From Desulfovibrio sp. (GTDB lineage: Bacteria; Desulfobacterota; Desulfovibrionia; Desulfovibrionales; Desulfovibrionaceae), in the NCBI GenBank assembly GCA_016218665.1, contig JACRDI010000022.1, forward strand, positions 1-60,908: 60,908 bases of DNA. The letters are read 5' to 3'. Position 1 is the first letter of the stretch, and the number at the start of each line of letters is the position of its first letter. The notes below the pieces were generated by a model. It was not told the origin of the DNA, searched no databases, and saw only the letters and a program-made list of their open reading frames with translations. A program made the position numbers and the translations under genes. Shown here piece by piece: positions 27,524 through 35,998 of the stretch.

Positions 27524-27892
27524 TCACCCCAGGAGCATCTTGACGTTGCGGACCATCTTCTCCGGCTGGGCGGGCTTGACCATGTAGAGGTTGGCGCCCA
27601 GGGTCAAACCGGTTTCGATGTCCTTGTCCTGGCCTTCGGTGGACAGGACGATGATGGGAATGTCCCGGTAGGCCTCCTGATCGCGGATGTTCTTGATGAA
27701 GGTGAAGCCATCCATGCGCGGCATGTTCACGTCGCTCACGATGAGGTCCACCTGCTCCGCGGCGTAGAGTTTTTCCAGTCCATCCAGACCGTCCTCCGCC
27801 GTAGTGACCTTGAAGCCTTCCTTCTTCATGATGAAGGCGACGAGGTTCCTCACTGTCTTAGAATCGTCCACAATCAGAATATGTTTAGGCAT
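27524..27892 (-). CDS. cheY: CheY-like response regulator
   Basis: A 122-aa stand-alone receiver domain. Acidic pocket Asp9-Asp10 (ILIVDDSKTVR), phosphoacceptor Asp54 (LIVSDVNMPRMDG), switch Thr in IIVLSTEG and Lys in YMVKPAQ are all present, so it should be phosphorylated by the adjacent CheA and signal to the flagellar motor or another output. The ATG lies inside the end of cheW (8-base overlap). An upstream in-frame ATG (28033) would be deep in cheW and is rejected. Confidence 0.92.
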   Translation of the reverse strand: MPKHILIVDDSKTVRNLVAFIMKKEGFKVTTAEDGLDGLEKLYAAEQVDLIVSDVNMPRMDGFTFIKNIRDQEAYRDIPIIVLSTEGQDKDIETGLTLGANLYMVKPAQPEKMVRNVKMLLG

Positions 27893-28568
27893 GTGTCCTT
27901 CCCCCTTGCAGAACGACCTGGACCAGATTGTCGATGGAAAGAATGCTGATGAGCTTTTCCCCGGCCTTGTACAGGCCCATGAGGAGATGGGCATGAACGC
28001 CGACGTTGCCCTCGACGTTCCATTCAAGATCATCTCCGGCGGCCTTGTACATGGTGGACACGGCTCCGATCATGAGGCCGATCTGCAGGCCCTTGTGCCG
28101 GCAGACCACGATGAAGCGGTCCTCCTGCTCGCCCGGGATGCCCAGCAGCGTGCGCAGGCTCACCAGGGGCGTCACCCTTCCGCGCAGGTTGATGATGCCC
28201 GCGATGCAGGCCGGAGCGGCGGGCAGCTGCGTGGGTTTGACGAAACGGATGACCTCCTGGATCACCGTGATGGGCAGGGCGTACTCGCGTCCCAAAAGCG
28301 AGAAGCTCACCAGACGGATCTCCGACTGGGTGCGCATCCTCTCGTCCGAGTGCTCCTCGCCCTGGGCCGCCGCGCCAGCGGGCGCGACCCCGGCCACCAC
28401 ATCCTCGCCGCGGGGGTCCAGCCTCTGCGCCTGGGCCAGCACCTTCTCGCGCTCAACGCCGAGGTACTTGTCCAGGAAGGCTTCTTCCGCGCTGGTCAGG
28501 GCGCGTCCCGCGTCGTCGACATCCGGCAGTCGGACGTCCTCGACGAAATATTGCTCAGGCGTTTTCAT
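27885..28568 (-). CDS. cheW: CheW-domain protein with N-terminal extension
   Basis: Adaptor that couples receptors to CheA. The CheW domain occupies about residues 83-225: IRLVSFSLLGREYALPI, VIQEVIRFVKPTQLPAAP and GIINLRGRVTPLVSL. The first ~80 residues are an extra, partly acidic segment (TSAEEAFLDKYLGVERE) that classical CheW (~160 aa) lacks. It directly follows a ParA-type ATPase with a 14-base overlap. That pairing resembles ParC-ParP of polar chemosensory arrays, where ParP carries a CheW-like interaction domain; this is an inference. Confidence 0.88.
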   Translation of the reverse strand: MKTPEQYFVEDVRLPDVDDAGRALTSAEEAFLDKYLGVEREKVLAQAQRLDPRGEDVVAGVAPAGAAAQGEEHSDERMRTQSEIRLVSFSLLGREYALPITVIQEVIRFVKPTQLPAAPACIAGIINLRGRVTPLVSLRTLLGIPGEQEDRFIVVCRHKGLQIGLMIGAVSTMYKAAGDDLEWNVEGNVGVHAHLLMGLYKAGEKLISILSIDNLVQVVLQGGRTHA

Positions 28569-29334
28569 GTGCGTCTATCTCTTTTGCTAGCTGCAGGTAT
28601 TCCACTGCTCCACGCGCCTTGGCGTCCACTTCGAAGATCACCTTGCCACCCGCGCTCGACTCCCTGAACTTGGTGTCGAAATGGATCACCGTCTCGCACA
28701 CCTTGTCGCCCAGCTTGTCGCGCATCAGGCGCAGTATGCGCCGGCACGCCGCCGTGCGCTGGTCGTACATGGTGGGCAGGGCCATGTAGCGCACGCTTTT
28801 GGGCAGCACGCGGTTCAGCAGGCGGATGGTGTCGAACAGGAGCCTGATCCCGTACAGCGCCAGAAAGTCGGTCTGTATGGGAATGAGCACCATGTCCGAG
28901 GCCACGATGGCGTTCACCAGCAGGATGCCCACATGCGGGGGGCAATCCAGCAGAACGTAGTCGTAGCGCTCGCGCCGTCCGGCCAGGGCATCGGTGAGGA
29001 TGAGCCCCTTGTTCTTGCGTTCCTTGAGGTCCACCTCCAGCTCCGAGAGCCGGATGTGGCCGGGAACGAAGTCGAACCCGCCGGAAAGCCCGGTCTTGAC
29101 GATGGCCTGCATCAGCGCCTCGTCAACGGTCTCCGCCTGGAAAAGATCATATGCCGTGGCCTCCAGCGTCTCCGGGAAAAAGGAGAGGTGCACCGAGGCG
29201 TTGGCGTGCGGGTCCAGGTCCATGACCAGCACCCGCTTTTTCAGCTGGGCCAGGGCTGCGGCCAGGTTGAGGGCCGTGGTGGTCTTGCCCACGCCGCCCT
29301 TCTGGTTCGCTATGGCGATGACCCTGGCGCCCAA
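28555..29334 (-). CDS. ParA/MinD-family ATPase in chemotaxis operon
   Basis: A 259-aa deviant Walker ATPase: IAIANQKGGVGKTTTALNLA (KGGVGKTT at 12-19), VLVMDLDPHANAS and LLDCPPHVGILLVNAI. No DNA-binding domain or ParB partner is present. Its location between cheR and cheW indicates a chemotaxis-specific ParA (ParC or PpfA type), which positions or segregates chemosensory arrays. It begins 44 bases after the cheR stop and overlaps cheW. Confidence 0.88.
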   Translation of the reverse strand: MGARVIAIANQKGGVGKTTTALNLAAALAQLKKRVLVMDLDPHANASVHLSFFPETLEATAYDLFQAETVDEALMQAIVKTGLSGGFDFVPGHIRLSELEVDLKERKNKGLILTDALAGRRERYDYVLLDCPPHVGILLVNAIVASDMVLIPIQTDFLALYGIRLLFDTIRLLNRVLPKSVRYMALPTMYDQRTAACRRILRLMRDKLGDKVCETVIHFDTKFRESSAGGKVIFEVDAKARGAVEYLQLAKEIDAHENA

Positions 29335-29378
29335 ATTTCACCCGCACATAGGGCCGAGCTGCCCGCCAGCTGGCCGCA

Positions 29379-30257
29379 TCAGGCTTCCTTCTTGTACATG
29401 ATGGCCCCGGGGTAGTGGATGGGCTTGAAGGACCGCGTGATGTTGTGCAGCGACTCCGAGTGCCCGATGAGCAGATATCCGCCGGGGAGCAGGTTGTCGT
29501 AGAAGGCGCCGATGACCTTGCGCTTCATCTCGTCGTCGAAATAGATGATGACGTTGCGGCAGAAGACGATCTGCGAGCGCTCCACGCGCTTCAGGGCCAC
29601 GCGGTCGGAAAGGTTCAGCTGGCCGAAGCTGATGAGCCGCTTGAGCTCCGGCTTGACGCGGAAGTTCTCGCCCTCCTTGTCGAAGTAGCGCAGGACGATC
29701 TCCTTGGGCGTGGTGCGCAGGGTGTACTCGTTGTACACGCCCTTGCGCGCGGATTCGAGCACGCGCTCGGAGAGGTCGCTGGCGGTGATCCTCACGTCCC
29801 AGGCGGGCAGCTCGCCCTTGAGCACCTCGGCCACGATGATGGCGATGGTGTAGGGTTCCTCGCCGGTGGAGCAGCCGGCGGACCAGATGCGCAGGCGCTT
29901 GTCGCCCTTCTTCTTGAGCTCGCCGATGACCTCGCTCAGGATGTTCTCCTGAAAGACCTTGAGCTGCGGCGGATTGCGGTAGAAGCTCGTCTCGTTGGTG
30001 GTGATGACCTCGAAGAGCTTGGTCAGCTCGGTCTTCTTGTTGGCGTCATACTGGAGGTAGTGGTAGTATTCGCCGAAACTCTTGAGGTTCAGCAGCTTGA
30101 GCCTGTTGGCGAGGCGGTTCTCCAGCAGGTACTTGCGGTTGTCGGCGACGTAGATTCCGCACTGCCCGTAGATGAAGTCGCGCAGCTGGACGAACTCGGC
30201 ATCGCTGATCTTGAGTTCAGCCCCGACGGATCCTGATGTTGAGAAGAGCGCAGCCAT
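29379..30257 (-). CDS. cheR: Chemotaxis protein methyltransferase CheR
   Basis: Methylates glutamates of chemoreceptors using S-adenosylmethionine, for adaptation. The 292-aa protein has the N-terminal helical domain (FVQLRDFIYGQCGIYVADNRK) and the SAM-binding core with TTNETSFYRNP, IWSAGCSTGEEPYTIA, ITASDLSERVLESARKGVY and FCRNVIIYFDD. The TAA of the HEAT-repeat gene is directly followed by the cheR ATG, implying translational coupling. A chemoreceptor gene is not in the window. Confidence 0.95.
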   Translation of the reverse strand: MAALFSTSGSVGAELKISDAEFVQLRDFIYGQCGIYVADNRKYLLENRLANRLKLLNLKSFGEYYHYLQYDANKKTELTKLFEVITTNETSFYRNPPQLKVFQENILSEVIGELKKKGDKRLRIWSAGCSTGEEPYTIAIIVAEVLKGELPAWDVRITASDLSERVLESARKGVYNEYTLRTTPKEIVLRYFDKEGENFRVKPELKRLISFGQLNLSDRVALKRVERSQIVFCRNVIIYFDDEMKRKVIGAFYDNLLPGGYLLIGHSESLHNITRSFKPIHYPGAIMYKKEA

Positions 30258-32186
30258 TTACATTTCCCTTTCCTGTTCTTCCTGGATCCTGGCGATGGCC
30301 GCCTCCGAGGCTTCCATCAGCTCGTAGTCGTCGCTGCCGGAAATGGAGAGAAGCGCCTGGAAGGCCGCGGTGCCGCCTATGCTGCCCAGGCATTCCACGG
30401 CGCGAATGGCCACAAGCTTGTTCGGGTTCTCCAGAAGGGCGACGACCTGGGGAATGGCCTCCACCACCTTCTGCTGGCCCAGCACTTCGAGCACGCGCAC
30501 CTTGACCCAGTCGTCGTCGTCGCCCAGGGCGTGCAGCAGGTGCGGCACCATGGGCGGGGAGAAGCAGCGGCCCATGAGCTCCACCACCGTCTGGCGCACG
30601 TCGCGGTTCTCGTCCAGGAGCCGCGGGCCCAGGATGTCCAGCCAGACCTCGCTCTGGTAGCAGAGGCTGGAGATGGCCTCCAGCGCGTGCTTGCGGATCT
30701 CCGGGTTCTCGTCCTCCAGGGCGGTCCGCAGCAGCTCAAGGTTGGCGGCGGGATCGATCTTGCCCAGGGCGTACACGGCCATAAGCCGCTTCATGGGATC
30801 AAGCCCGCTGAAGAGCCCCTTGAAGCGCGCCTGCATCTCGTCGCCGCCAATGGCCACGCAGGCGTCGAGGCCGGCTTCCTTCACGTCGTCGTACTGGTGG
30901 TCCAGCAGCTCGAACAGGGCGTCTGCGGCGGGGGCGTGCTTGAGCTTCTGCCCCAGGAAGCTGGCGGCGGACTTGAGCACCTTGCCGTCGTTGTGCTTCT
31001 GGAGAAGATCCATGAAGAAATCCACGCTGCCGGGCCCGGCGATGCGCGCGAGCACCGCGACGACGGCGCGCTGCACGCTGATGCTGCCCTGCCAGAAGGC
31101 GTTCACCAGCACGCTCTCCACCTCGGGGTCGTCCACGCGCGACAGGGTTTCCACGGCCAGCAGCGCCGCGTGGGTGTCCTCGTTTCGCAGGGCGTTCTTG
31201 AGCACGGCGGTGACGCCCATTTTGGCCAGGCTGCCAAGGATCCCGTCCAGCCGGTCCTGGTCCTTGTCGGGGTCCAGCCGGACGGCGATGGCGAAGACCC
31301 CGGCCGCGGCGTCGTCGCCGCCCATGGCCGCCAGACCGGCAATGGCCGCGTCCTGCACTTCGATCTCCTCATCCTCAAGCGCCACCAGCAGATAGTCGCG
31401 GAAGTTCGCCCGCGCGTCCTTGGGCAGCAGGTTCACCAGCTTGGCGCCAAGTATCTTCACGATGGCCTTGACGATCTTGTTGCGCAACGCGGTGGGCGAG
31501 TCCTCCATGCGGGCAAGCAGCAGCGAAACGGCCTTGACGTTGCCCATCTCGCCCAAGGCGTCGATGATCATGGAGACGACGAGCTCGGAGGAGTGGCTCA
31601 TGGCCTTGACCATGGCGTCGATGGAGCTGGCGTGGCGGATCTTGGCCAGGGCCTCGATGACGGAATACTGGACCCACTCCTCGTCGCGCATGGCCTGGTT
31701 GAGGCACTTGGCCGCCTCGGGCAGGCCGAGGTTGCCCAGGCTCACAGCGGCCTGGTAGCGCACGTTGACCTCGGGGTCCTTGAGCAGCGCGTCGCACAGG
31801 GGGGCCACGGCCATCACGTTCCCGGCGGAGCCAAGGATGTCGGTGGCGAAGATGCGGATGTCCACATCCTCGTCCTTCAGCAGGGGAATGATGGACGAGA
31901 GCTCCTGGCTGCCAAGGGTCCGCAGGATGTCCATGGCTCCGTTGCGCACAGGCGCGTCGTCTGACCGCAGCAGGGGGATGACCCCGGTGACGGCCTCATT
32001 GCCGCCGATGCTGCGCAGCGCGTTGTCCGCGGATTCCTGTACGCCGATGTTGCTGCTCTTGAGCATTTCCACCAGCAGGGGAACGGCTTCTTCGCAGCGC
32101 TCCTCCCCGGCAAGATAGGCGCCTTCGCGCAGCACGTCCGTCTCGGCACTTCTCAGCATCGACAGGATTTCTTTGCAGTCGGTCAT
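30258..32186 (-). CDS. HEAT-repeat protein in chemotaxis operon
   Basis: A 642-aa all-helical repeat protein with roughly twenty HEAT/PBS-lyase-like units of about 31 residues, for example DILRTLGSQELSSIIPLLKD, YQAAVSLGNLGLPEAAKCL, ALGEMGNVKAVSLLL and VLGQQKVVEAIPQVVALLE. No catalytic motif, signal peptide or membrane segment is visible, so it is probably a cytoplasmic scaffold. It sits between cheB (upstream) and cheR (TAA directly followed by the cheR ATG), which points to a structural or adaptor role in this chemosensory pathway. The role is inferred from position only. Confidence 0.85.
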   Translation of the reverse strand: MTDCKEILSMLRSAETDVLREGAYLAGEERCEEAVPLLVEMLKSSNIGVQESADNALRSIGGNEAVTGVIPLLRSDDAPVRNGAMDILRTLGSQELSSIIPLLKDEDVDIRIFATDILGSAGNVMAVAPLCDALLKDPEVNVRYQAAVSLGNLGLPEAAKCLNQAMRDEEWVQYSVIEALAKIRHASSIDAMVKAMSHSSELVVSMIIDALGEMGNVKAVSLLLARMEDSPTALRNKIVKAIVKILGAKLVNLLPKDARANFRDYLLVALEDEEIEVQDAAIAGLAAMGGDDAAAGVFAIAVRLDPDKDQDRLDGILGSLAKMGVTAVLKNALRNEDTHAALLAVETLSRVDDPEVESVLVNAFWQGSISVQRAVVAVLARIAGPGSVDFFMDLLQKHNDGKVLKSAASFLGQKLKHAPAADALFELLDHQYDDVKEAGLDACVAIGGDEMQARFKGLFSGLDPMKRLMAVYALGKIDPAANLELLRTALEDENPEIRKHALEAISSLCYQSEVWLDILGPRLLDENRDVRQTVVELMGRCFSPPMVPHLLHALGDDDDWVKVRVLEVLGQQKVVEAIPQVVALLENPNKLVAIRAVECLGSIGGTAAFQALLSISGSDDYELMEASEAAIARIQEEQEREM

Positions 32187-32258
32187 CGGCTCGAACCCCC
32201 CCAGGGTCTAGTCCAATCTATGAATCCCGCTGGATACGCCAAGCGGCCCCAGACAAAG

Positions 32259-33347
32259 CTATACGTAGAGGTTATTCATGATGGCTTGGGCCATGTCATC
32301 AATATCAACAATTTCATCCGAAAGTCCAGCGTCGACGATTGCCTTGGGCATCCCGTACACTACGCAGGTGGCGTCGCTCTGCGCAAGGGCGCGTCCGCCC
32401 TTCTGTTTCAGAGCGCGGATGCCCTCCATGCCGTCGTTGCCCATGCCGGTGAGGATGACGCCCAGGGCCCTGCGGCCTACGGCGTCGGCCGCGCTGCCGA
32501 TGAGCACGTTGGCGGAGGGCTTGTACAGGGCGCTGGCCGGCTCCGGGCTGATCTCCAGATCCACGCGGCTGACCAGCTGCTTGAGCAGGAGGTGCTTGCC
32601 GCCGGGCGCGATGAACGCGCAGCCGGGCTTCAGGCGGTCGCCCGGCTCGGCCTCCTTCACGGAGATCTGGCACAGGCCGTCCAGGCGCTTGGCGAAGGGC
32701 CCGGTGAAGGCGGCGGGCATGTGCTGGGCAATGACGATGCTGGCGGGGAAATTCGCAGGAAGCGAGGACAGCACCTTCTGCACCGCCGGCGGTCCGCCAG
32801 TGGAGACGCCGATGACAACCACGTCGCGCTTGGCCATGCCGCCGGGCGCGGCGGGCACGGCCGCTGCGCCTGCGGGGCGCGGCGTGGGCGTGCTGGCCAG
32901 GGGGGCGGCCGGGCGCGCCACAGCCGCCGGGCGCGGCCGCGAGTGCATGAGCTTGCGCGAAGCGACGATCTTGACCTTGGAAATGAGGTTGGCCTCGATC
33001 TTGACGATGTCGAGAGAGACCTTGGAAAGCTGTTTGGGGATGAAGTCCACGGCGCCCAGGTCCAGGGCCTTCAGGGTCGCTTCCGCCCCCTCGCTGGTAA
33101 GGGAGCTGACCATGAGCACCGGCCGGGGCATTTCCATCATGATGTGCCGCAGGGCGGTCAGGCCGTCCATGCGCGGCATCTCTATGTCAAGGGTGACGAC
33201 GTCGGGATTGTGCTTGCGTATGAGCTCCAGCCCTTCTTCTCCGTCGCGGGCGGTGGCGACAACGTCGATCTCCGGGTCCTTGGCCAGCATGGTGCTGATG
33301 GCCTTGCGCATGAACGCCGAGTCATCGACGACAACGACCTTGATCAC
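32259..33347 (-). CDS. cheB: Chemotaxis methylesterase/deamidase CheB
   Basis: Removes methyl groups from receptors or deamidates glutamine; activated by phosphorylation from CheA. The 362-aa protein has a receiver domain (acceptor Asp54 in VVTLDIEMPRMDG), an Ala/Pro linker (about 135-172) and the esterase domain with triad Ser182 (GVSTGGP), His209 (AQHMP) and Asp305 (GMGNDG). As the first gene of the - strand operon it should lie next to the promoter, in the interval 33348-33500, where I could not pick confident boxes. Confidence 0.95.
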   Translation of the reverse strand: MIKVVVVDDSAFMRKAISTMLAKDPEIDVVATARDGEEGLELIRKHNPDVVTLDIEMPRMDGLTALRHIMMEMPRPVLMVSSLTSEGAEATLKALDLGAVDFIPKQLSKVSLDIVKIEANLISKVKIVASRKLMHSRPRPAAVARPAAPLASTPTPRPAGAAAVPAAPGGMAKRDVVVIGVSTGGPPAVQKVLSSLPANFPASIVIAQHMPAAFTGPFAKRLDGLCQISVKEAEPGDRLKPGCAFIAPGGKHLLLKQLVSRVDLEISPEPASALYKPSANVLIGSAADAVGRRALGVILTGMGNDGMEGIRALKQKGGRALAQSDATCVVYGMPKAIVDAGLSDEIVDIDDMAQAIMNNLYV

Positions 33348-33502
33348 GAAACACTCCTTTTTCTGCGAACGCGGGACCGCTGATTCTGGCCCAGCATCAT
33401 CAATCCAGCCTCATTCAAGAATGGCATATTTTCTTGAACTTGTCCAACCGGAAGCCCTTGCGGCCAGTGTGCGCAAAATGGAATGCCGACGCCGGAAGAC
33501 GC

Positions 33503-33531
33503 TTGCCTTTTGGTTTCGATTCAGCTAAAAG
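33503..33531 (+). promoter_or_regulatory. Promoter of tRNA-Pro
   Basis: TTGCCT (33503-33508), a 17-base spacer and TAAAAG (33526-33531), with the tRNA 5' end 16 bases further on. The same TTGCCT-N17 layout precedes tRNA-Met. Confidence 0.6.
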
Positions 33532-33546
33532 CCGACCTCTCGACAA

Positions 33547-33623
33547 CGGGATGTGGCTCAGCCTGGTAGAGCGCCGCGTTCGGGACGCGGAGACCGCTGG
33601 TTCAAATCCAGTCATCCCGACCA
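33547..33623 (+). tRNA. tRNA-Pro (CGG)
   Basis: A 77-base cloverleaf. Acceptor stem CGGGATG / CATCCCG, discriminator A and encoded CCA. The anticodon stem is CCGCG / CGCGG, with loop TTCGGGA giving anticodon CGG (33581-33583). T-loop GGTTCAAATCC is present. Confidence 0.95.
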
Positions 33624-33628
33624 TAAAA

Positions 33629-33673
33629 GCACCAAGGCTCCGAGGAGAACTCCCCGGAGCCTTTTGCTTTTGG
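33629..33673 (+). terminator. Terminator after tRNA-Pro
   Basis: Stem AAGGCTCCG (33634-33642) / CGGAGCCTT (33655-33663), extended by an outer AAAAGCA / TTGCTTTT pairing. It directly follows the tRNA. Confidence 0.85.
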
Positions 33674-34124
33674 GATCCCGTGGGCGCCGAGGCCGGGCTC
33701 GCTACGGCCGCCCCGCAGCGCCTTCATACGACCACCACAGCCCTCCCCTTCTGCCGTGCGGCCCGCACAGGCGTCCGCGAACGCCTCCGCCAACGGGGTG
33801 GGCGGAACTCCGCAAAGCCACCGCAGCACCCGCACGCGTTCCTTCAACGCTGCGAGCCCCAAAAGCGCGCTTTCGTCCTTCGCTTGCCCGAGCAACGTGG
33901 GCGTTCTGACGCGCCCAGGCCCTCTGCACATGCACCTCTGTCCGATGAGGACCGCGTTGGACCATCCCTGCCTCATTCCGCAAACACGACTCCCGATGCC
34001 GCTCTTGCGCCATGCCGGCACCCTGCATGCCGGGGCGGAAGAGACCGAGGCCGGAACGCGACGTGGGGACGCGCGCTTGGAACGCGGCTCGACATGCTCC
34101 GGACTTGCACATACACTTCCGGCC
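33674..34124. other. Gene-poor stretch between tRNA-Pro and histidine phosphatase
   Basis: About 450 bases with no recognisable product. Open frames exist on both strands, but they are Arg/Pro/Ala-rich, lack family motifs and have no good ribosome sites. The location 3' of a tRNA with encoded CCA makes a decayed integration scar possible, but I found no repeat of the tRNA 3' end. Confidence 0.45.
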
Positions 34125-34787
34125 ATGACGACCCTCCTCCTTATGCGGCATGGCGAAATTCCGCAGCGCGAGCCCAGACGCTTCGTGGGCCAAACCGACC
34201 TGCCGCTCACGGAGCATGGCCGGAGGCAGGCGGCCCGCTGGGCCGAGGCCGTGGGCGGGCAGCCCCTGGCCGGGGCCTGGTGCTCGGACCTCTCCCGCTG
34301 CGTGGACACCGCACGCCTGGTCCTGGCGCGGAACGCGGTCTCCGCGCGGCCGCTGCGGGCCCTGCGCGAGGTGGACCTGGGCCAGTGGGAAGGGCTGACC
34401 GAGGAGGAACTGCGCCAACGCTTTCCCGGCGAGCACGAGCGGCGCGGCGCGGACCTGGCCAACGTCGCCCCCGCGGGCGGGGAAAGCTTCGCCCAGGTGC
34501 AGGACCGGGCCTGGCGGGCGCTCCAGGACATCGTCGCCGACGCGAAGGGCCTGGTTCTCGCGGTGGCGCACGCGGGCGTGAACCGCGCGCTGCTCTGCCG
34601 GATTCTGGGCCTGCCCCTCGACCGTCTCTTCAGCCTGGGGCAGGACTACTGCGCCATGAACATCATCGACTTCGCCGCAGGACGTCCGCCGCAGCTGCGC
34701 GCCCTCAACCTGCCACCTATGGGCCCCGGCCAGCTGCGCGACCTTCTCGCGCCGGACATTACAATCTGGCCGAAGACCAGGCCCTGA
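34125..34787 (+). CDS. Histidine phosphatase family protein
   Basis: A 220-aa phosphatase of the phosphoglycerate mutase/CobC superfamily. The catalytic RHG motif is near the N-terminus (TLLLMRHGEIP, His9). Further elements are GQTDLPLTEHGRRQA, WCSDLSRCVDTARL, LREVDLGQWEGLT and VLAVAHAGVNRALL, which carries the second catalytic histidine. The GQWEG and TDLPLTEHG motifs resemble alpha-ribazole phosphatase (CobC), but general phosphatases share them. ATG at 34125 is the first that puts RHG at the usual place, though no strong ribosome site precedes it. No cobalamin gene is adjacent. Confidence 0.82.
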   Translation: MTTLLLMRHGEIPQREPRRFVGQTDLPLTEHGRRQAARWAEAVGGQPLAGAWCSDLSRCVDTARLVLARNAVSARPLRALREVDLGQWEGLTEEELRQRFPGEHERRGADLANVAPAGGESFAQVQDRAWRALQDIVADAKGLVLAVAHAGVNRALLCRILGLPLDRLFSLGQDYCAMNIIDFAAGRPPQLRALNLPPMGPGQLRDLLAPDITIWPKTRP

Positions 34788-35227
34788 GGCGTTTCGCCGC
34801 CCTGACTTGGCCTGCGCGCCGGCCTAAAATTCACTGACCGCGCGCCTGCCCGGCGAGTCTGCGGAAATCGTTGCCGCCCACGCGGCGTCGACCCGGCAGC
34901 CCTTGCCGCGCGGAGCGTGCGCGAGTTGCTCCCCTTCGACGGCAAACCCGTTTGCGTTTCCGGATGCGGGCCTGGGCCTGTGCGCCAGCGCCATCAAAGT
35001 GACAGGGGCGCGCCGCCGCCGCTGCCGAATCGCGCCAGCCCAGCCGCCCCCTTGAGACACGTTCCGGCCACGCAGGCGCCTGCCGAGGCAAGTGCAGTGC
35101 AAGGCGTTTAGCCGCTTCTCCCTCTCTCCGCCGCTGGTCCGCCATCCCTCGCCCTGGGTATCAATATCGGCAACAACGCGAATTCATGGAACTAAAACGG
35201 GCGTTTTATTTTTCGTAGTCCTGACCC
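34788..35227. other. Gene-poor stretch upstream of the efflux operon
   Basis: I see no convincing gene here. Near its right end (35193-35212) a small TAAAAC/GTTTTA hairpin followed by TTTTT could be a weak terminator on the + strand. The base composition drops to AT-rich only at the right end, close to the tetR promoter. Confidence 0.4.
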
Positions 35228-35256
35228 TTGACAGCTGCCAAACTAAAATTTAAATG
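35228..35256 (+). promoter_or_regulatory. Promoter of tetR-RND operon
   Basis: TTGACA (35228-35233), a 17-base spacer and TAAATG (35251-35256) as a weak -10. The -10 lies inside the palindromic operator, about 50 bases before the tetR ATG. Confidence 0.55.
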
Positions 35257-35269
35257 CCGTTTAAATTTT
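35245..35269. promoter_or_regulatory. Palindromic operator before tetR
   Basis: Perfect 10-base inverted repeat AAAATTTAAA (35245-35254) / TTTAAATTTT (35260-35269) around TGCCG. It is an AT-rich island in GC-rich DNA overlapping the promoter, as expected for a TetR autorepression site. Confidence 0.75.
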
Positions 35270-35304
35270 GATTCTAAACCAAGTTTCGTAATGAGGACCA
35301 GGCA

Positions 35305-35949
35305 ATGGCATCACCCACGGAAAACGGCACCAAGGCCCGCTTGTTGCAAGCCGGGCGCAAGGTTTTCGCGGAGCACGGGCTCAAGAACGCCACCATCCGC
35401 GACATATGCGCGCTTGCCGGGGCCAACGTGGCCTCGGTGAACTATCACTTCGGCGGCAAGGAGAAACTGTACGTGACCGTGCTGCAGGACTACCTGGAAC
35501 GCGAGAACAGGCGCCACCCGCGCGATCTCGGCGTCACGCCGCAGAGCACGCCGGAGGAACGCCTGCGCGCCTACGTGCGCAGCTTCCTGCTGCAGACCCT
35601 GGGCGACGGCGATCCGGAAAACGAGCGCCTGGGCAAGCTGCTCATCCAGGAGTTCATCGAGCCTTCCCAGCATTTCGGGGAGATCATCGAGCGGCACTGC
35701 CGCCCCACGCACAACATGCTGCTCGACATCCTGCGGGCGCTGCTGCCCGACGCCGACGAAGGCACCATCAAGCGCTGCTCCGAGTCCATCGTCGGGCAGT
35801 GCGTGCTCTTCGACTACGCCAAGGAGGCCATCAACCGCATGCACCCGGACCTGGCGCTCAAGGCCAGCAACATCGAGCACATCACCGACTTCATCATGCA
35901 GTTCTCCCTCGGCGGAATCGACCGCATCCGTTCCGCAAAGCAGCAGTAG
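35305..35949 (+). CDS. TetR-family repressor of the RND efflux operon
   Basis: A 214-aa regulator. The N-terminal helix-turn-helix is typical (RLLQAGRKVFAEHGLKNATIRDICALAGANVASVNYHFGGKEKLY split across residues about 10-55). The C-terminal ligand domain contains FLLQTLGDGDPENERLGKLL and resembles the CerR/DUF1956 type, which often starts as here with a glycine-rich YHFGGKE segment. GAGG precedes the ATG. It lies 49 bases upstream of the adaptor gene, in the same direction and downstream of a palindromic operator, so it probably represses itself and the pump genes. Confidence 0.88.
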   Translation: MASPTENGTKARLLQAGRKVFAEHGLKNATIRDICALAGANVASVNYHFGGKEKLYVTVLQDYLERENRRHPRDLGVTPQSTPEERLRAYVRSFLLQTLGDGDPENERLGKLLIQEFIEPSQHFGEIIERHCRPTHNMLLDILRALLPDADEGTIKRCSESIVGQCVLFDYAKEAINRMHPDLALKASNIEHITDFIMQFSLGGIDRIRSAKQQ

Positions 35950-35998
35950 CCGCCCGGTAGCCCCCAGCACCCAAAACATTTGGATCAGGAAACAACTC

